Assembly (NCBI RefSeq): GCF_007828955.1
Contig: NZ_VIVR01000001.1
Location: 806,001 to 870,000, forward strand
Direction of reading: 5' to 3'
DNA length: 64,000 nucleotides
DNA from: Kitasatospora atroaurantiaca
GTDB taxonomy: Bacteria; Actinomycetota; Actinomycetes; Streptomycetales; Streptomycetaceae
The notes under the pieces are model-generated. The model ran no database searches. It worked only from the letters and a program-made list of their open reading frames with translations, and was not told the origin of the DNA. Shown here in pieces: positions 18,818 to 27,680 of the stretch; the first letter of the stretch is position 1; each line of letters opens with the position of its first letter. Made by a program: the position numbers and the translations under genes.

Positions 18818-19761
18818 GACGCACGCACCCGGGGGTCGAGGCGGCCGTAGGCGAGGTCGACCAGGAGGTTGACGACGACGACCAGCACGGTGATGTAGAG
18901 GACGGCGCCCTGGATGACCGGGATGTCGTGCTGCACGGTGGCCTGCTGGGTGAGGCTGCCCAGGCCCGGCATGGCGAAGACGGTCTCGACGAGCACCGCG
19001 GCGGCCAGCAGGTTGACCAGGACCACGCCCAGCACGGTGACCACCGGCAGGGCGGCGTTGCGCATCACGTGCCGGTACAGGACGGAGCGCCGCCGGAAGC
19101 CGTTGGCCTCCATCACGCGGATGAAGTCCTTGCCCAGGGTGTCCAGGACGGAGTCGCGGGTCTGCTTGGCGATGATCGCCACCGCACTGAGCGACAGGGA
19201 CAGCACCGGCAGGACCAGCGAACGGGCCCACTCGGCGGGGTCGTCGAGCAAGGGCACATAGCCGGTCACCGGGAACCAGGGCAGCTTGACGGCGAACAGG
19301 GCGATGAGGACCAGTGCGAACCAGAACGCCGGCACTGCCAGCCCCAGGAGGGACAGCCCGTCCACGCTCTTGACCAGCAGCCCGCCGCGGCGCGCGCTCG
19401 CCAGCCCGAGGCCCACGCCCAGCACCCCTGACACCGCGGTGCCCGCGACGATCAGGGACAGGGAGACGGGCAGGCGGCTGTTGAGCACGGCGGTGACCGG
19501 CTCTCCGCTGAACAGCGAGGAGCCCAGGTCACCGTGGAAGACCTTCTCCAGCCACTGCCAGTACTGCGTGGCAAGCGGCTTGTCCAGGCCGAGTTGGGCG
19601 CGGACGCTCGCGTACTGCTCGGCGGTGGCGTGCTGGCCCACGATCGTGCGGGCGGGGTCTCCGGGGACCAGCGAGACCAGGACGAATGTCAGACCTGAGA
19701 CAAGGAAGAGCAGGGGGGCCGATGACAGTAGTCGCCGGGCCACCAGCCGAAGGATGGCCAT
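18814..19761 (-). CDS. dppB: Peptide ABC transporter permease (DppB)
   Basis: A 315-residue inner-membrane permease. The N-terminal motif LVSGLTFVLVSLVPGDPA is diagnostic for DppB/OppB. The EAA loop is GKDFIRVMEANGFRRRSVLYRHVMRNA, followed by typical C-terminal TMs. The start ATG 19761 has GAGGTAAG just upstream; a longer frame to 19887 is open but not DppB-like. First gene of the operon, whose promoter should lie in 19762-20070. The stop overlaps the fused dppC-dppD start by 4 bp. Confidence 0.92.
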   Translation of the reverse strand: MAILRLVARRLLSSAPLLFLVSGLTFVLVSLVPGDPARTIVGQHATAEQYASVRAQLGLDKPLATQYWQWLEKVFHGDLGSSLFSGEPVTAVLNSRLPVSLSLIVAGTAVSGVLGVGLGLASARRGGLLVKSVDGLSLLGLAVPAFWFALVLIALFAVKLPWFPVTGYVPLLDDPAEWARSLVLPVLSLSLSAVAIIAKQTRDSVLDTLGKDFIRVMEANGFRRRSVLYRHVMRNAALPVVTVLGVVLVNLLAAAVLVETVFAMPGLGSLTQQATVQHDIPVIQGAVLYITVLVVVVNLLVDLAYGRLDPRVRAS

Positions 19762-20316
19762 GCTTACCTCATTTGATACGCAACTCTGGGAAACGGCGGG
19801 TGAGGCGTGGGGCGCCACCAGGCGCGGTGTGAGAGGCCGGCAGAGTGCCGGCAGGGTTTTCGGACCCTCGGGTGGCGGCGTCCACATGGGTTACACGTGA
19901 CATCGCCGAGGCCATGGGCAGGCAGAGGGAAGGGAACCGCGGGCTGTCGCCCTCGCGGTGCCCGCAGAGTATCGCGTTGATTTGACTACCGCTAGAAGAA
20001 ATGCACAAGCGATCCTCGAGGTCGCGCCGACGGGGTCTCACGGGCCACCTCGGGCCCCGCGATCGAGCGGATGATCGACAGGCCCGGCTCGGCCATCTAC
20101 GCTGAGGTAACACGTGTAACATCGAAAGCGTTCGACCCCGGGTCTCCGGCCCCGAAAGAGCCGACCTTCCAGGGCCTGTCGCCGCCCTTGCCGGCAGCCG
20201 CGCCCTTCTCGCCGCGGCCACCGATGGGCCCGCCCGTCATCCATCGCTTCCGCAGCCCCCGGACGGCACGGCGCCACCCGAGCGGGCTACGGACCCTCCT
20301 CCCCCGAGAGAGCCCC
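19762..20316. promoter_or_regulatory. 555-bp divergent control region, dppB operon / PAP2 phosphatase, with two ACACGTGT-type sites
   Basis: No gene is supportable here. Two copies of the recurring motif lie inside: GGTTACACGTGAC at 19889-19901 and GGTAACACGTGTAAC at 20106-20120, both closely followed by ATCG. They are 217 bp apart; the left one is nearer dppB and the right one is about 200 bp upstream of the PAP2 start. A shared regulator of both directions is plausible. Confidence 0.5.
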
Positions 20317-21027
20317 ATGCCCGACACGATTACCCCCACTCCGGACAGGACCGTCCCCACCCGGAGCCGGACACCGCGGCCCGCCGGTCCGCGCACGCTC
20401 GCCGTGGGCGCGGGCTGCGCGCTCGTGGCCGCCGCAATCAGCGCGACCGTGGCCGCCGATGTCGACCATCCCGTCTTCCAAGGCGTGGACGGCCGCTGGC
20501 TGCAGTGGATGGGCGGTCCCCACCGCGGCGTCGTACAGGTCCTGGCCACCGCGCTCGACTGGTTCGGCGGGCCGCTGGGGATCGTGGTCCCGCTCGCGCT
20601 GGTGATCGCCCTGATGATCCAGCGGCGCTGGTGGTCGACCCTGTACTTCCTCACCGCCTACCTCGGCGGCAGCATGGTCATCGTCCAGATGCTCAAGAAC
20701 GCCGTCGACCGCCCCCGCCCGCCGTTCCCCCTGGTCCGCGTGGACCACGGCTCCTTCCCCTCCGGCCACTCCTTCGGCGCGGCGCTGCTGACCGTCCTCG
20801 TCGGGGCACTGTTCGTTCCCACGGCACGGCGGCGCGCGTGGTGGCTGTTCAGCGCCTGCTTCACGGCGGCGATGATGTGGAGCCGCACCTGGCTGCACGC
20901 CCACTGGCTCAGCGACACGGCCGCCGGTGCCGCGGCCGGTGCCGCGACCGCGCTCCTGCTGTGGTGCGCGTTCGCTCCGCTGCTGACCAGGGAGGTACAG
21001 CAGCGCGAGCGCAGCCGACGCCGGTAG
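20317..21027 (+). CDS. PAP2-family membrane phosphatase
   Basis: A 236-residue integral membrane phosphatase with five to six TM segments. The three PAP2 motifs are complete: KNAVDRPRPP, FPSGHSFG and SRTWLHAHWLSD, the last with the nucleophilic His. It probably dephosphorylates a lipid phosphate (phosphatidate, undecaprenyl- or prenyl-pyrophosphate) at the outer membrane face. ATG 20317 was chosen because the upstream extension (from 20071) is low-complexity. It is tail-to-tail with a second PAP2 gene across a strong hairpin. Confidence 0.88.
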   Translation: MPDTITPTPDRTVPTRSRTPRPAGPRTLAVGAGCALVAAAISATVAADVDHPVFQGVDGRWLQWMGGPHRGVVQVLATALDWFGGPLGIVVPLALVIALMIQRRWWSTLYFLTAYLGGSMVIVQMLKNAVDRPRPPFPLVRVDHGSFPSGHSFGAALLTVLVGALFVPTARRRAWWLFSACFTAAMMWSRTWLHAHWLSDTAAGAAAGAATALLLWCAFAPLLTREVQQRERSRRR

Positions 21028-21055
21028 CGGCCCCGGTGCAGGCCCACCGATGCGA

Positions 21056-21098
21056 CCTGGCCGGGAGGCGAGCCGCTGGGGCTCGCCTCCCGGCCAGG
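21056..21098. terminator. Bidirectional 18-bp hairpin terminator between the two PAP2 genes
   Basis: CCTGGCCGGGAGGCGAGC (21056-21073) pairs perfectly with 21081-21098 across a 7-base loop. It is 28 bp past one stop and 19 bp from the other, so it can serve both convergent genes. Confidence 0.88.
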
Positions 21099-21117
21099 CG
21101 GCTGGTGAGAGCGGGTG

Positions 21118-21831
21118 CTATCGCCAGTCGGCCGAGACCCTTTCGGCCTCGCGCCGCAGCAGCGGGGAGAACGCCTTCCACAGCAGCAGCGCAGCTCCGA
21201 CCCCGGCGAGGGCACCGGCCACCGCATCGCTGGGCCAGTTCGAGTGGACCCACACACTGGTCCACATCACGACCACCGTGAAGCACACCCCGAACAGCCA
21301 CCACCGCCGGCGCGCGGCCTCGCCGGAGATCACCGCACTGAGCACGACGGTGAGCGCGGCCGCGCTGTAGGCGTGCGCCGACGGGAACGACCCCCCGTTC
21401 ACCAGGATCCACGGGTCCGCCGGCCGGGGCCGCTCGACGGCGCTCTTGAGGGGGACGATCACGAGCACGTTCGCCGCGGCGCAGGTCAGGAAGACGTAGA
21501 GCGCGGACCACCACCGGCGGTGGACGAGCAGGTAGCCGACCAGCAGGAGGGGGCCGATGAGCCCCGAGGGACCTCCGATTCCGGCCTGGACGACCGTGGC
21601 CGCAACGGTGAAGAGACTGTCGTGAGGGCCGGTCATCGCACTGGTCAGCGCCGCGTCCAGGCCGCGCAGGACCGGAGTGTGCGGATCGTCCGCCAACAGG
21701 CCCGCGATCACCAGCGACGCGGCCAGCGCCGCCGCGCCGGTCAGGACCGCGAAGCGCGGTGCGGGGGACGGGATCGGATCGGGAGTGGCTTGCGCCCTCG
21801 GTCTTTCCTCCGGGGGAAGGACATCGAACAT
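21118..21831 (-). CDS. PAP2-family membrane phosphatase, paralogue with PSAH variant
   Basis: A 237-residue paralogue of the convergent gene. It has KSAVERPRP, SFPSAHAYS in place of the usual PSGH, and SVWVHSNWPSD with the nucleophilic His. The Gly-to-Ala change keeps the His of motif 2 and is tolerated in some PAP2 proteins. Multiple TM segments place it in the membrane. The start is ATG 21831. The upstream region (21832-22347) separates it from surE. Confidence 0.85.
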   Translation of the reverse strand: MFDVLPPEERPRAQATPDPIPSPAPRFAVLTGAAALAASLVIAGLLADDPHTPVLRGLDAALTSAMTGPHDSLFTVAATVVQAGIGGPSGLIGPLLLVGYLLVHRRWWSALYVFLTCAAANVLVIVPLKSAVERPRPADPWILVNGGSFPSAHAYSAAALTVVLSAVISGEAARRRWWLFGVCFTVVVMWTSVWVHSNWPSDAVAGALAGVGAALLLWKAFSPLLRREAERVSADWR

Positions 21832-22347
21832 GTGGCACCTTTCGGATCAGCCGCCGCAGGCATCAGCGCGCGCCGGCCGAAGAGGGGGTGGGGTCCCGGC
21901 GAGGGGGACGGACCGACAGCGGACGTCACCGGAGCGCCGGGCGGCCGACCTGTTCGGGCTGCGCGGACGATGCGAAGGTCGCTCGGCCGTTCGCCGGTCA
22001 CGGCGTTCCCGTCGACGCCGGTGGGCTGCCGGGTTGCGCGTGATCTCGGGGGTGATGGCGAACTTCGGCCCGAGCCTGTCCACTGAAGGGGCCAGAGCAT
22101 AGCGCTATTTCAGCCATCGTCACCAGAGCGCGAGACCTGAGCGGCACGTCGCCGCCCCAACCCAGCGCGCGCATGCCCATCGCCCCTACGTCACCAACTG
22201 GGCTGCCGCACAGGGGAGTCGACAAGCCGAATCACTTCGATGCATGCCGAGATCTAGCGCGACACCACGGAGGGGTGTAGAAAGACTCCTGCGTGCTGAC
22301 ACGTGTAATCACGAGGCCGCCCCCTTCCCCCACCCGAGAGGTTTCCC
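21832..22347. promoter_or_regulatory. 516-bp divergent region PAP2 / surE with one ACACGTGT-type site
   Basis: No convincing gene is present. TGACACGTGTAA lies at 22297-22308, 40 bp upstream of surE, and belongs to the recurring motif family. The remainder is GC-rich without clear repeats. Confidence 0.45.
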
Positions 22348-23247
22348 ATGCGACGCTCCCGCGCTCTGCCGATGGCAGCCGCGCTGCTCTGCACCCCCGC
22401 TCTCTCCGGGGCACTGCCGGCCGCAGCGGCCGACAAGCCCGCCGCTGCGGCGCCGCTGCGCATCCTGCTCAGCAACGACGACGGCTACAACGCCCCGGGG
22501 ATCAGGGCCGTCTACGACCGGCTCACCGCGGCCGGGTACGACGTGACGATCGTCGCGCCGCTGCGCAACAACAGCGGCGCCGGGACGAAAATCAACTCCG
22601 CGCCCACCGTGACCGTCCAGCACCCCGAGGAGCACGTGTGGGCCGTGGACGGCACGCCCGGTGACTCGGTCCTGTTCGGCCTCTACCAGGTCTTCAAGGA
22701 CAAGGCGCCGGATCTGGTGATCTCCGGCACCAACTTCGGCCCGAACTACGCTGTGCTGGCCAACCACTCCGGCACTGTGGGGGCCGCCGTCGCCGCGCTG
22801 GAGAACGGCGTCCCGGCGATCGCCGTCAGCACCGACGCCGGCAGCAACCCGCAGGCCACGCTCAACGCCATGCTCCCGACGGCCGACTTCACCGCCAAGC
22901 TCGTCGGCCGGCTCAAGGAGAGGAGCAAGTCGGGCCGGCTGCTGCCCGAGGGTGTGGGCCTGAACATCAACCACCCGGTCATCGGTGCCGACGGCACCGG
23001 CACGGCGAAGGGCGTCGCCCTGACCACCCAGGACAGCCAGCGCCTCCTCACCCCCAGCTACACCCCGGCCGGCGGCAACACCTGGAACGTGAGCGTGGCC
23101 TTCAAGCTGGAGACGCCCTCCCGCGGTTCGGACCTGGAAGCCCTGCAGGACGGCAGGATCGCCATTTCCCCGATGACGGCGGACTGGAACGCCGGCCCGG
23201 CCGACGCTGCGCAGGCCGCCGCCGTGCTGGCCGGGCTGCGCCCGTAA
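22348..23247 (+). CDS. surE: Secreted SurE-family 5'/3'-nucleotidase
   Basis: A 299-residue protein with an N-terminal signal peptide (cleavage near AAAA-DKP, residues 25-30) followed by a full SurE domain. Motifs are RILLSNDDGYNAPG with the metal-binding Asp pair, APLRNNSGAGT, VDGTPGDSV and ISGTNFGPNYA. SurE enzymes hydrolyse nucleoside monophosphates and other phosphate esters with a divalent metal. Export implies phosphate or nucleotide scavenging outside the cell, in keeping with the adjacent PAP2 phosphatases. The start is ATG 22348. Confidence 0.9.
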   Translation: MRRSRALPMAAALLCTPALSGALPAAAADKPAAAAPLRILLSNDDGYNAPGIRAVYDRLTAAGYDVTIVAPLRNNSGAGTKINSAPTVTVQHPEEHVWAVDGTPGDSVLFGLYQVFKDKAPDLVISGTNFGPNYAVLANHSGTVGAAVAALENGVPAIAVSTDAGSNPQATLNAMLPTADFTAKLVGRLKERSKSGRLLPEGVGLNINHPVIGADGTGTAKGVALTTQDSQRLLTPSYTPAGGNTWNVSVAFKLETPSRGSDLEALQDGRIAISPMTADWNAGPADAAQAAAVLAGLRP

Positions 23248-23268
23248 CCGCCGTACCCAGCCGCCGAG

Positions 23269-23301
23269 GGGCGGGGCGCCGGTCCGACCGGCGCCCCGCC
23301 C
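23269..23301. terminator. Bidirectional hairpin terminator surE / SpoIIE-type gene
   Basis: GGGCGGGGCGCCGGT (23269-23283) pairs perfectly with 23287-23301 across a 3-base loop. It is 21 bp past each of the two convergent stop codons. Confidence 0.85.
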
Positions 23302-23322
23302 AGCACTCGCGGGCCGCGGCAC

Positions 23323-25383
23323 TCAGGCCGGAGCGGCCGGGATGGCCTGCTCCGACCAGATCGTCTTGCCCCCACCGGTGAAGCGGCTGCCCCAGCGATC
23401 GGTGAGCTGGGCGACCAGGAACAGGCCGCGACCGCCCTCATCGGTCTCCCGGGCGCGGCGCAGCCGGGGTTGGGTGCTGCTCGGGTCCGACACTTCACAG
23501 ACCAGGACGCGGTCATGGATCAGCCGGAGCAGGACGGGGGCTCCCGCGTAGCGGATGGCGTTGGTGACCAGTTCGCTGACGACGAGTTCGGTGACGAAGG
23601 CGAGCTCCTCGAGGTCCCAGCCGGCCAGTTGTGTCACGACCAGTTCTCTCGCCCTTGCGACCAGGGAGAGATCGGCTTCGAATTCCCACTCGGCCACCTG
23701 CTCGCGACGCAGCCGCTGGGTGCGCGCGAGCAGCAGGGCCGCGTCGTCCGTCGGGGTCGGCGGCAGCATGCGGTCGAAGACTGCCTGGCCGGCCTCGCCC
23801 AGGGAGACGTCGGCTCGCTCGATCTCGGCGAGGGCACTCCGCAGCCGGCCCATGCCCTCCTCGATGTCGCCGGTACGGCTCTCGACGAGGCCGTCCGTGA
23901 AGAACGCCAGCGTCGAGCCGGGCGGTACCTCGAACTCCGTCATCTCGAACGGCATGCCGCCAACTCCCAGAGGCGGGCCGGGCGTGACGTCGACAAAGGC
24001 CGGCTCCTGACCCGGCGTGAGCATCGCAAGGGGAGGGTGGCCCGCGGTGGCCGCCGCGCAGCGGCCTGCCACCGGGTCGTACACCGCGTACAGGCAGGTC
24101 GCGCCGAGGACGGCGAGTTCGGAGGTGGAGGACTGGCTGTCGTGCTCCGCCGAGAATCCCAGCACGAGGTCGTCGAGGTGGGTGAGCAGTTCGTCCGGTT
24201 CCAGGTCGAGGTCGGCGAGCGCCTGAATGGCGGTGCGCAGCCGGGCCATGGCGGCGGTGGCGTCGAGGCCGTGGCCGACCACGTCTCCGACGACGAACGC
24301 CACCCGCAGGGAGGGCAGCGGGATGACGTCGAACCAGTCCCCGCCGACGCCGATGCCGCCGCCCGCGGGCTGGTAGACGCCGGCGGTCTCGGCCCCGGGG
24401 AGTCGGGACACCGATCGTGGCAGCAGGCTGCGCTGCAGCGCGACCGCCGAGCGGTGCTCCTTGGTGTAGCGGCGGGCGTTGTCCACACTCAAGGCGGCTC
24501 GGGAGGTGATCTCCTCGAGCAGCTCAGCGTCAGCGCCGCCGAACGGGTCGAGGGGTTGGCCGCGCCACAGGGTCAGGCACCCGAGCACCAGGCCCCGGGC
24601 GTAGAGGGGGACGGCCATCGAGGAATGGGCTCCCTCGGGGATGAAGGAGCGCAGCACCGCGGGGTCGACGGTGAGTGCGTCCCGCAGGACGCCGATGTCG
24701 GAGACGATCACGGGGCGGCCCATCATCAGGGGCTGCATCAGCGTGTTGTCGGGTACGGGCGGGACGGCCTCGCCCACCGGGAGGAGGTCCTCCGCGCGGA
24801 CATCCGTGCCCTGGGCGGCAGCCACCCGGCGCAGCCGGACATCGCCGCCTCTGAAGAGCTGGGGCGGTTCGTCTCCCATCAGGACCGCCTCGGCGAGGTC
24901 CACCGTTGCCAGGTCGGCGAAGTCCGGGACGAGCAGGTTCGCAAGGGTCTGGGCCGTGTCCACGAGATCCAGCGACTCGCCGATTCTGGCCGCCGCGTCG
25001 TGGGACAGTTCCAGCCGCCTCCGGGTTTCGGCGTCTGCAAGGGTGGCATCGGCGGGTGAACCGCTCTGCGTCAGGAGTACGAGCCAATGCGCCGCCCCGG
25101 GCAGCCCTTCGGTGGTGCCCGCCGCCATCGGGGTCGCGGTGGCAACGACCGTCCGGACCGTGCCCGATGCATCGGCCAGGCGGATCTCACGGGGCTGATC
25201 CCTGTGCTGCTCCGAGAGCAGCGCACGAATCGGTTCGCACGGTGCTCCGGGCCTGCTTCCGATGAGCTCGGCGGCGGCCGGCGTGAGAAGGAGGACGCGC
25301 GCTTCGGCGTCCACGACGACCGCCGCGCGGTCGTGCACGGCCGCTGAGTCTCGTTCGAGGACTTGGCTGCGGCTCATGGGCAT
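23323..25383 (-). CDS. SpoIIE/PP2C-type phosphatase with PAS-like, GAF and HATPase domains
   Basis: A 686-residue signalling protein typical of streptomycetes. A short PAS-like sensor is at about 18-110, a GAF domain at about 150-320, a PP2C/SpoIIE phosphatase at about 330-545 (GVGGDWFDVIPL, VVGDVVGHGLDA, FFTDGLVE, TDDAALLLAR) and an anti-sigma-type HATPase at about 560-680 (ELVVSELVTNAIRYA, EGGRGLFLVAQL). It probably dephosphorylates an anti-sigma-factor antagonist and may bind or phosphorylate it through the kinase-like module, linking a stress cue to an alternative sigma factor. Start ATG 25383, or ATG 25377, which has better RBS spacing. Confidence 0.92.
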   Translation of the reverse strand: MPMSRSQVLERDSAAVHDRAAVVVDAEARVLLLTPAAAELIGSRPGAPCEPIRALLSEQHRDQPREIRLADASGTVRTVVATATPMAAGTTEGLPGAAHWLVLLTQSGSPADATLADAETRRRLELSHDAAARIGESLDLVDTAQTLANLLVPDFADLATVDLAEAVLMGDEPPQLFRGGDVRLRRVAAAQGTDVRAEDLLPVGEAVPPVPDNTLMQPLMMGRPVIVSDIGVLRDALTVDPAVLRSFIPEGAHSSMAVPLYARGLVLGCLTLWRGQPLDPFGGADAELLEEITSRAALSVDNARRYTKEHRSAVALQRSLLPRSVSRLPGAETAGVYQPAGGGIGVGGDWFDVIPLPSLRVAFVVGDVVGHGLDATAAMARLRTAIQALADLDLEPDELLTHLDDLVLGFSAEHDSQSSTSELAVLGATCLYAVYDPVAGRCAAATAGHPPLAMLTPGQEPAFVDVTPGPPLGVGGMPFEMTEFEVPPGSTLAFFTDGLVESRTGDIEEGMGRLRSALAEIERADVSLGEAGQAVFDRMLPPTPTDDAALLLARTQRLRREQVAEWEFEADLSLVARARELVVTQLAGWDLEELAFVTELVVSELVTNAIRYAGAPVLLRLIHDRVLVCEVSDPSSTQPRLRRARETDEGGRGLFLVAQLTDRWGSRFTGGGKTIWSEQAIPAAPA

Positions 25384-25491
25384 GACGCCTCACGTGTGTC
25401 GTCCCCTCATTGTCGCCCGCTGTCGGGGAGGAGGCGACCGGCCCCTCACGCCCTGGAGACACCTGCCACCGTCGATGGACACCGGCCGGCG

Positions 25492-26295
25492 CTACACCGC
25501 TCTGCGGTAGAACCACACGCCCAGTGGAGCGAATACCGCGACGATCCCGGCGTCCCAGGCGAGCGCCTGCCAGACCGCGCTGGTGGCCGGTCCGCCGAGC
25601 ACCAGGACGCGGACCGCCTCGGCGGTCTTGGAGACCGGCTGGTGGTTGGCGAAGGCCTGCAGCCAGCCGGGCATGGTGCTCACCGGGACGAACGCCGAGG
25701 AGGCGAACACCAGCGGCGCGAGTACGGGGAAGGCTGCGGCCTGTGCGGTCTCCGGGTCGCCGACCGCCATGCCCACCACCGCGAAGATCCACGACATCGC
25801 GAAGCCGAACGCCAGCACCAACAGGACGCCGCCGAGGAAGGCGGGAACACCCGCGTGAATCCGGAATCCGAGGGCGAAGCCGACGGCGGTCATCAGTGCC
25901 ACCACGAACACGTTCCGTGCCAGGTCGGCCGTCGTCCGGCCGGACAGCACGGCGGACCTCGCCATCGGCAGGGAGCGGAACCGCTCCATCAGACCGGTCT
26001 GCATGTCGGTCGCCAGACCGATGGCCGTGTTCATCGAGCCGAAGACGGCGGTCTGCACGAAGATGCCCGGAATCAGGAAGTCGACGTAGTCGACCCCGGG
26101 TGGCAGCGCGGGGCCGACCACCCCGCCGAAGACGTAGCGGAACATCAGCACGAAGACCAACGGCTGGATGGTGGAGAAGATGAGCAGGCGCGGCACCCGG
26201 CGCAGCGCGATCAGGTTGCGCCAGGCCACCGCGAGGCCGTCCCGGACCGGTGCGGCGATCCGTGCGCCGAGCTGCCCGGCGTCGATCACGGTCAT
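25492..26295 (-). CDS. ABC-2 type permease, DrrB-like
   Basis: A 267-residue permease with six TM segments. The motifs YVDFLIPGIFVQTAVFGSMN and GLMERFRSLPMARSAVLSGR are characteristic of DrrB-type daunorubicin-resistance exporters and their actinobacterial relatives. It forms a pair with the ATPase gene upstream; the start (26295) overlaps the ATPase stop by 4 bp. It likely exports a hydrophobic drug or lipid, substrate unknown. Confidence 0.9.
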   Translation of the reverse strand: MTVIDAGQLGARIAAPVRDGLAVAWRNLIALRRVPRLLIFSTIQPLVFVLMFRYVFGGVVGPALPPGVDYVDFLIPGIFVQTAVFGSMNTAIGLATDMQTGLMERFRSLPMARSAVLSGRTTADLARNVFVVALMTAVGFALGFRIHAGVPAFLGGVLLVLAFGFAMSWIFAVVGMAVGDPETAQAAAFPVLAPLVFASSAFVPVSTMPGWLQAFANHQPVSKTAEAVRVLVLGGPATSAVWQALAWDAGIVAVFAPLGVWFYRRAV

Positions 26296-27284
26296 GGTGT
26301 GCCTCCGGGGAGGGCGGGGTCGTCGGCGAGCCGGGTCGCTGGTCCGGTCCGCGTACGGTGCCCGGTCAGGGCCAGGAAGACGTCGTCGAGGCTCGACTCG
26401 CGGACGGTGACCGTGCGCGGGACGAGTTGGCTCCGGTCCAGTGAGTGCAGGACCTCGAGCAGCAGCCGTGACCCGTCCCGGGAGGCCAGCCTGAGCAGCG
26501 CGCCCTCCCGTTCGGGCGGCTCACCGAGGCGCCCGGCGATGACGTTGGCCGCCCGCACCGCTCGGGCCTCATCACCCATCCCCAGCTCGATCACGGTGTT
26601 CCCGAGCCGCGATTTGAGGACGGCCGGCGTGTCGTCGGCGATGATCCGGCCCTCGTTCACGACCACGACCCGGGTGGCGAGCCGGTCCGCCTCTTCCAGG
26701 TACTGGGTGGTGAGCAGGACTGTCGTGCCGTCGCGCACCAGCTCGCGGATCAGCTCCCACAGGGCCGTGCGGCTCTGCGGGTCCAGGCCCGTGGTCGGCT
26801 CGTCGAGGAAGAGCACCGGCGGCTCCGGTACGAGGGCCGCGGCGACGTCGAGTCGTCGGCGCATGCCGCCCGAGTAGGTCCGCACGGGTCGGTCGCCCGC
26901 GGTGGCGAGGTCGAAGCGGTCCAGGAGCTCGGCTGCGCGGGGGCGGAGCCGGGCGGCGGGCAGCTGGGTGAGGCGCCCGATCAGCCGCAGGTTCTCCCGG
27001 CCGGTGAGGTTCGGGTCCACGGCCGCGTACTGGCCGGCCAGGCCGATCTGCCGACGGACCGTGGCCGCCTCCCGGACCACGTCGTGCCCGAGGACGGCGG
27101 CGTGACCGCCGCTCGGGCGCAGGATGGTGGTCAGAATGCGGATCGCCGTGGTCTTCCCCGCACCGTTGGGCCCGAGGAGACCGAAGACGCTCCCGGGCGG
27201 GACCTCGAAGTCCACGGCGTCCAGGGCGGTCACCGACCCGAACCGCTTGCTGAGACCGACGACGCTGATGGCTGCCTGTCCCAT
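26292..27284 (-). CDS. ABC exporter ATP-binding protein, DrrA-like
   Basis: A 330-residue ABC ATPase. It has Walker A GPNGAGKTT, signature TYSGGMRRRLDVAAAL, Walker B PVLFLDEPTTGLD and the H-loop position in LLTTQYLEEADRLA, where Gln replaces His as in DrrA. The C-terminal DrrA domain (SRDGSRLLLEVLHSLDRS, then SLDDVFLALTGH) is complete. ATG 27284 was chosen; the frame continues upstream to 27545 without family similarity. It is coupled to the permease gene by a 4-bp overlap. Confidence 0.92.
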   Translation of the reverse strand: MGQAAISVVGLSKRFGSVTALDAVDFEVPPGSVFGLLGPNGAGKTTAIRILTTILRPSGGHAAVLGHDVVREAATVRRQIGLAGQYAAVDPNLTGRENLRLIGRLTQLPAARLRPRAAELLDRFDLATAGDRPVRTYSGGMRRRLDVAAALVPEPPVLFLDEPTTGLDPQSRTALWELIRELVRDGTTVLLTTQYLEEADRLATRVVVVNEGRIIADDTPAVLKSRLGNTVIELGMGDEARAVRAANVIAGRLGEPPEREGALLRLASRDGSRLLLEVLHSLDRSQLVPRTVTVRESSLDDVFLALTGHRTRTGPATRLADDPALPGGTP

Positions 27285-27513
27285 GGGCCATGTCCCCACT
27301 CGAGCTGTCGGTTGCCGCCGGGCCGGCCGGGCCGGACCTCCTTCCATTGTGAGCTTCCACCACCCGCACGGCACCGGTCCGGCGCCCGGCCGCAGACCGG
27401 GCGGGCCGCCGTTGAAGTCGGACCGGATGTCCGCTCGACTTCCAGCCCGCGTGCCACAGGAGTTCGCCCGTTGGCCGCTGTCGATGGGCGAGCCGGTGTT
27501 GGCCCCACCGGAG

Positions 27514-27615
27514 GAGCTGCGGTGGGACGCGCGGCTTGAGGGCACGGCTGTCCGGGCGCTCGCCCGAAGGTACGGGATCCATCGCCGGACGGTGCGGGAG
27601 GCGCTGCAGCGCCCT
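27514..27615 (+). pseudogene. HTH remnant resembling an IS21-type transposase (IstA)
   Basis: A short open stretch encodes LRWDARLEG followed by ALARRYGIHRRTVREALQRP, matching the N-terminal HTH of IstA-like transposases. No start codon, DDE domain or inverted repeats are seen nearby, so this is at most a small relic. It lies between the ABC exporter and the mobile region. Confidence 0.4.
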
Positions 27616-27680
27616 GACGGGTCGGGGGCGCTTCTTCGTCATGGCCCATGGGGACAGAACGAGGACGCGTTCGCGGCCCC

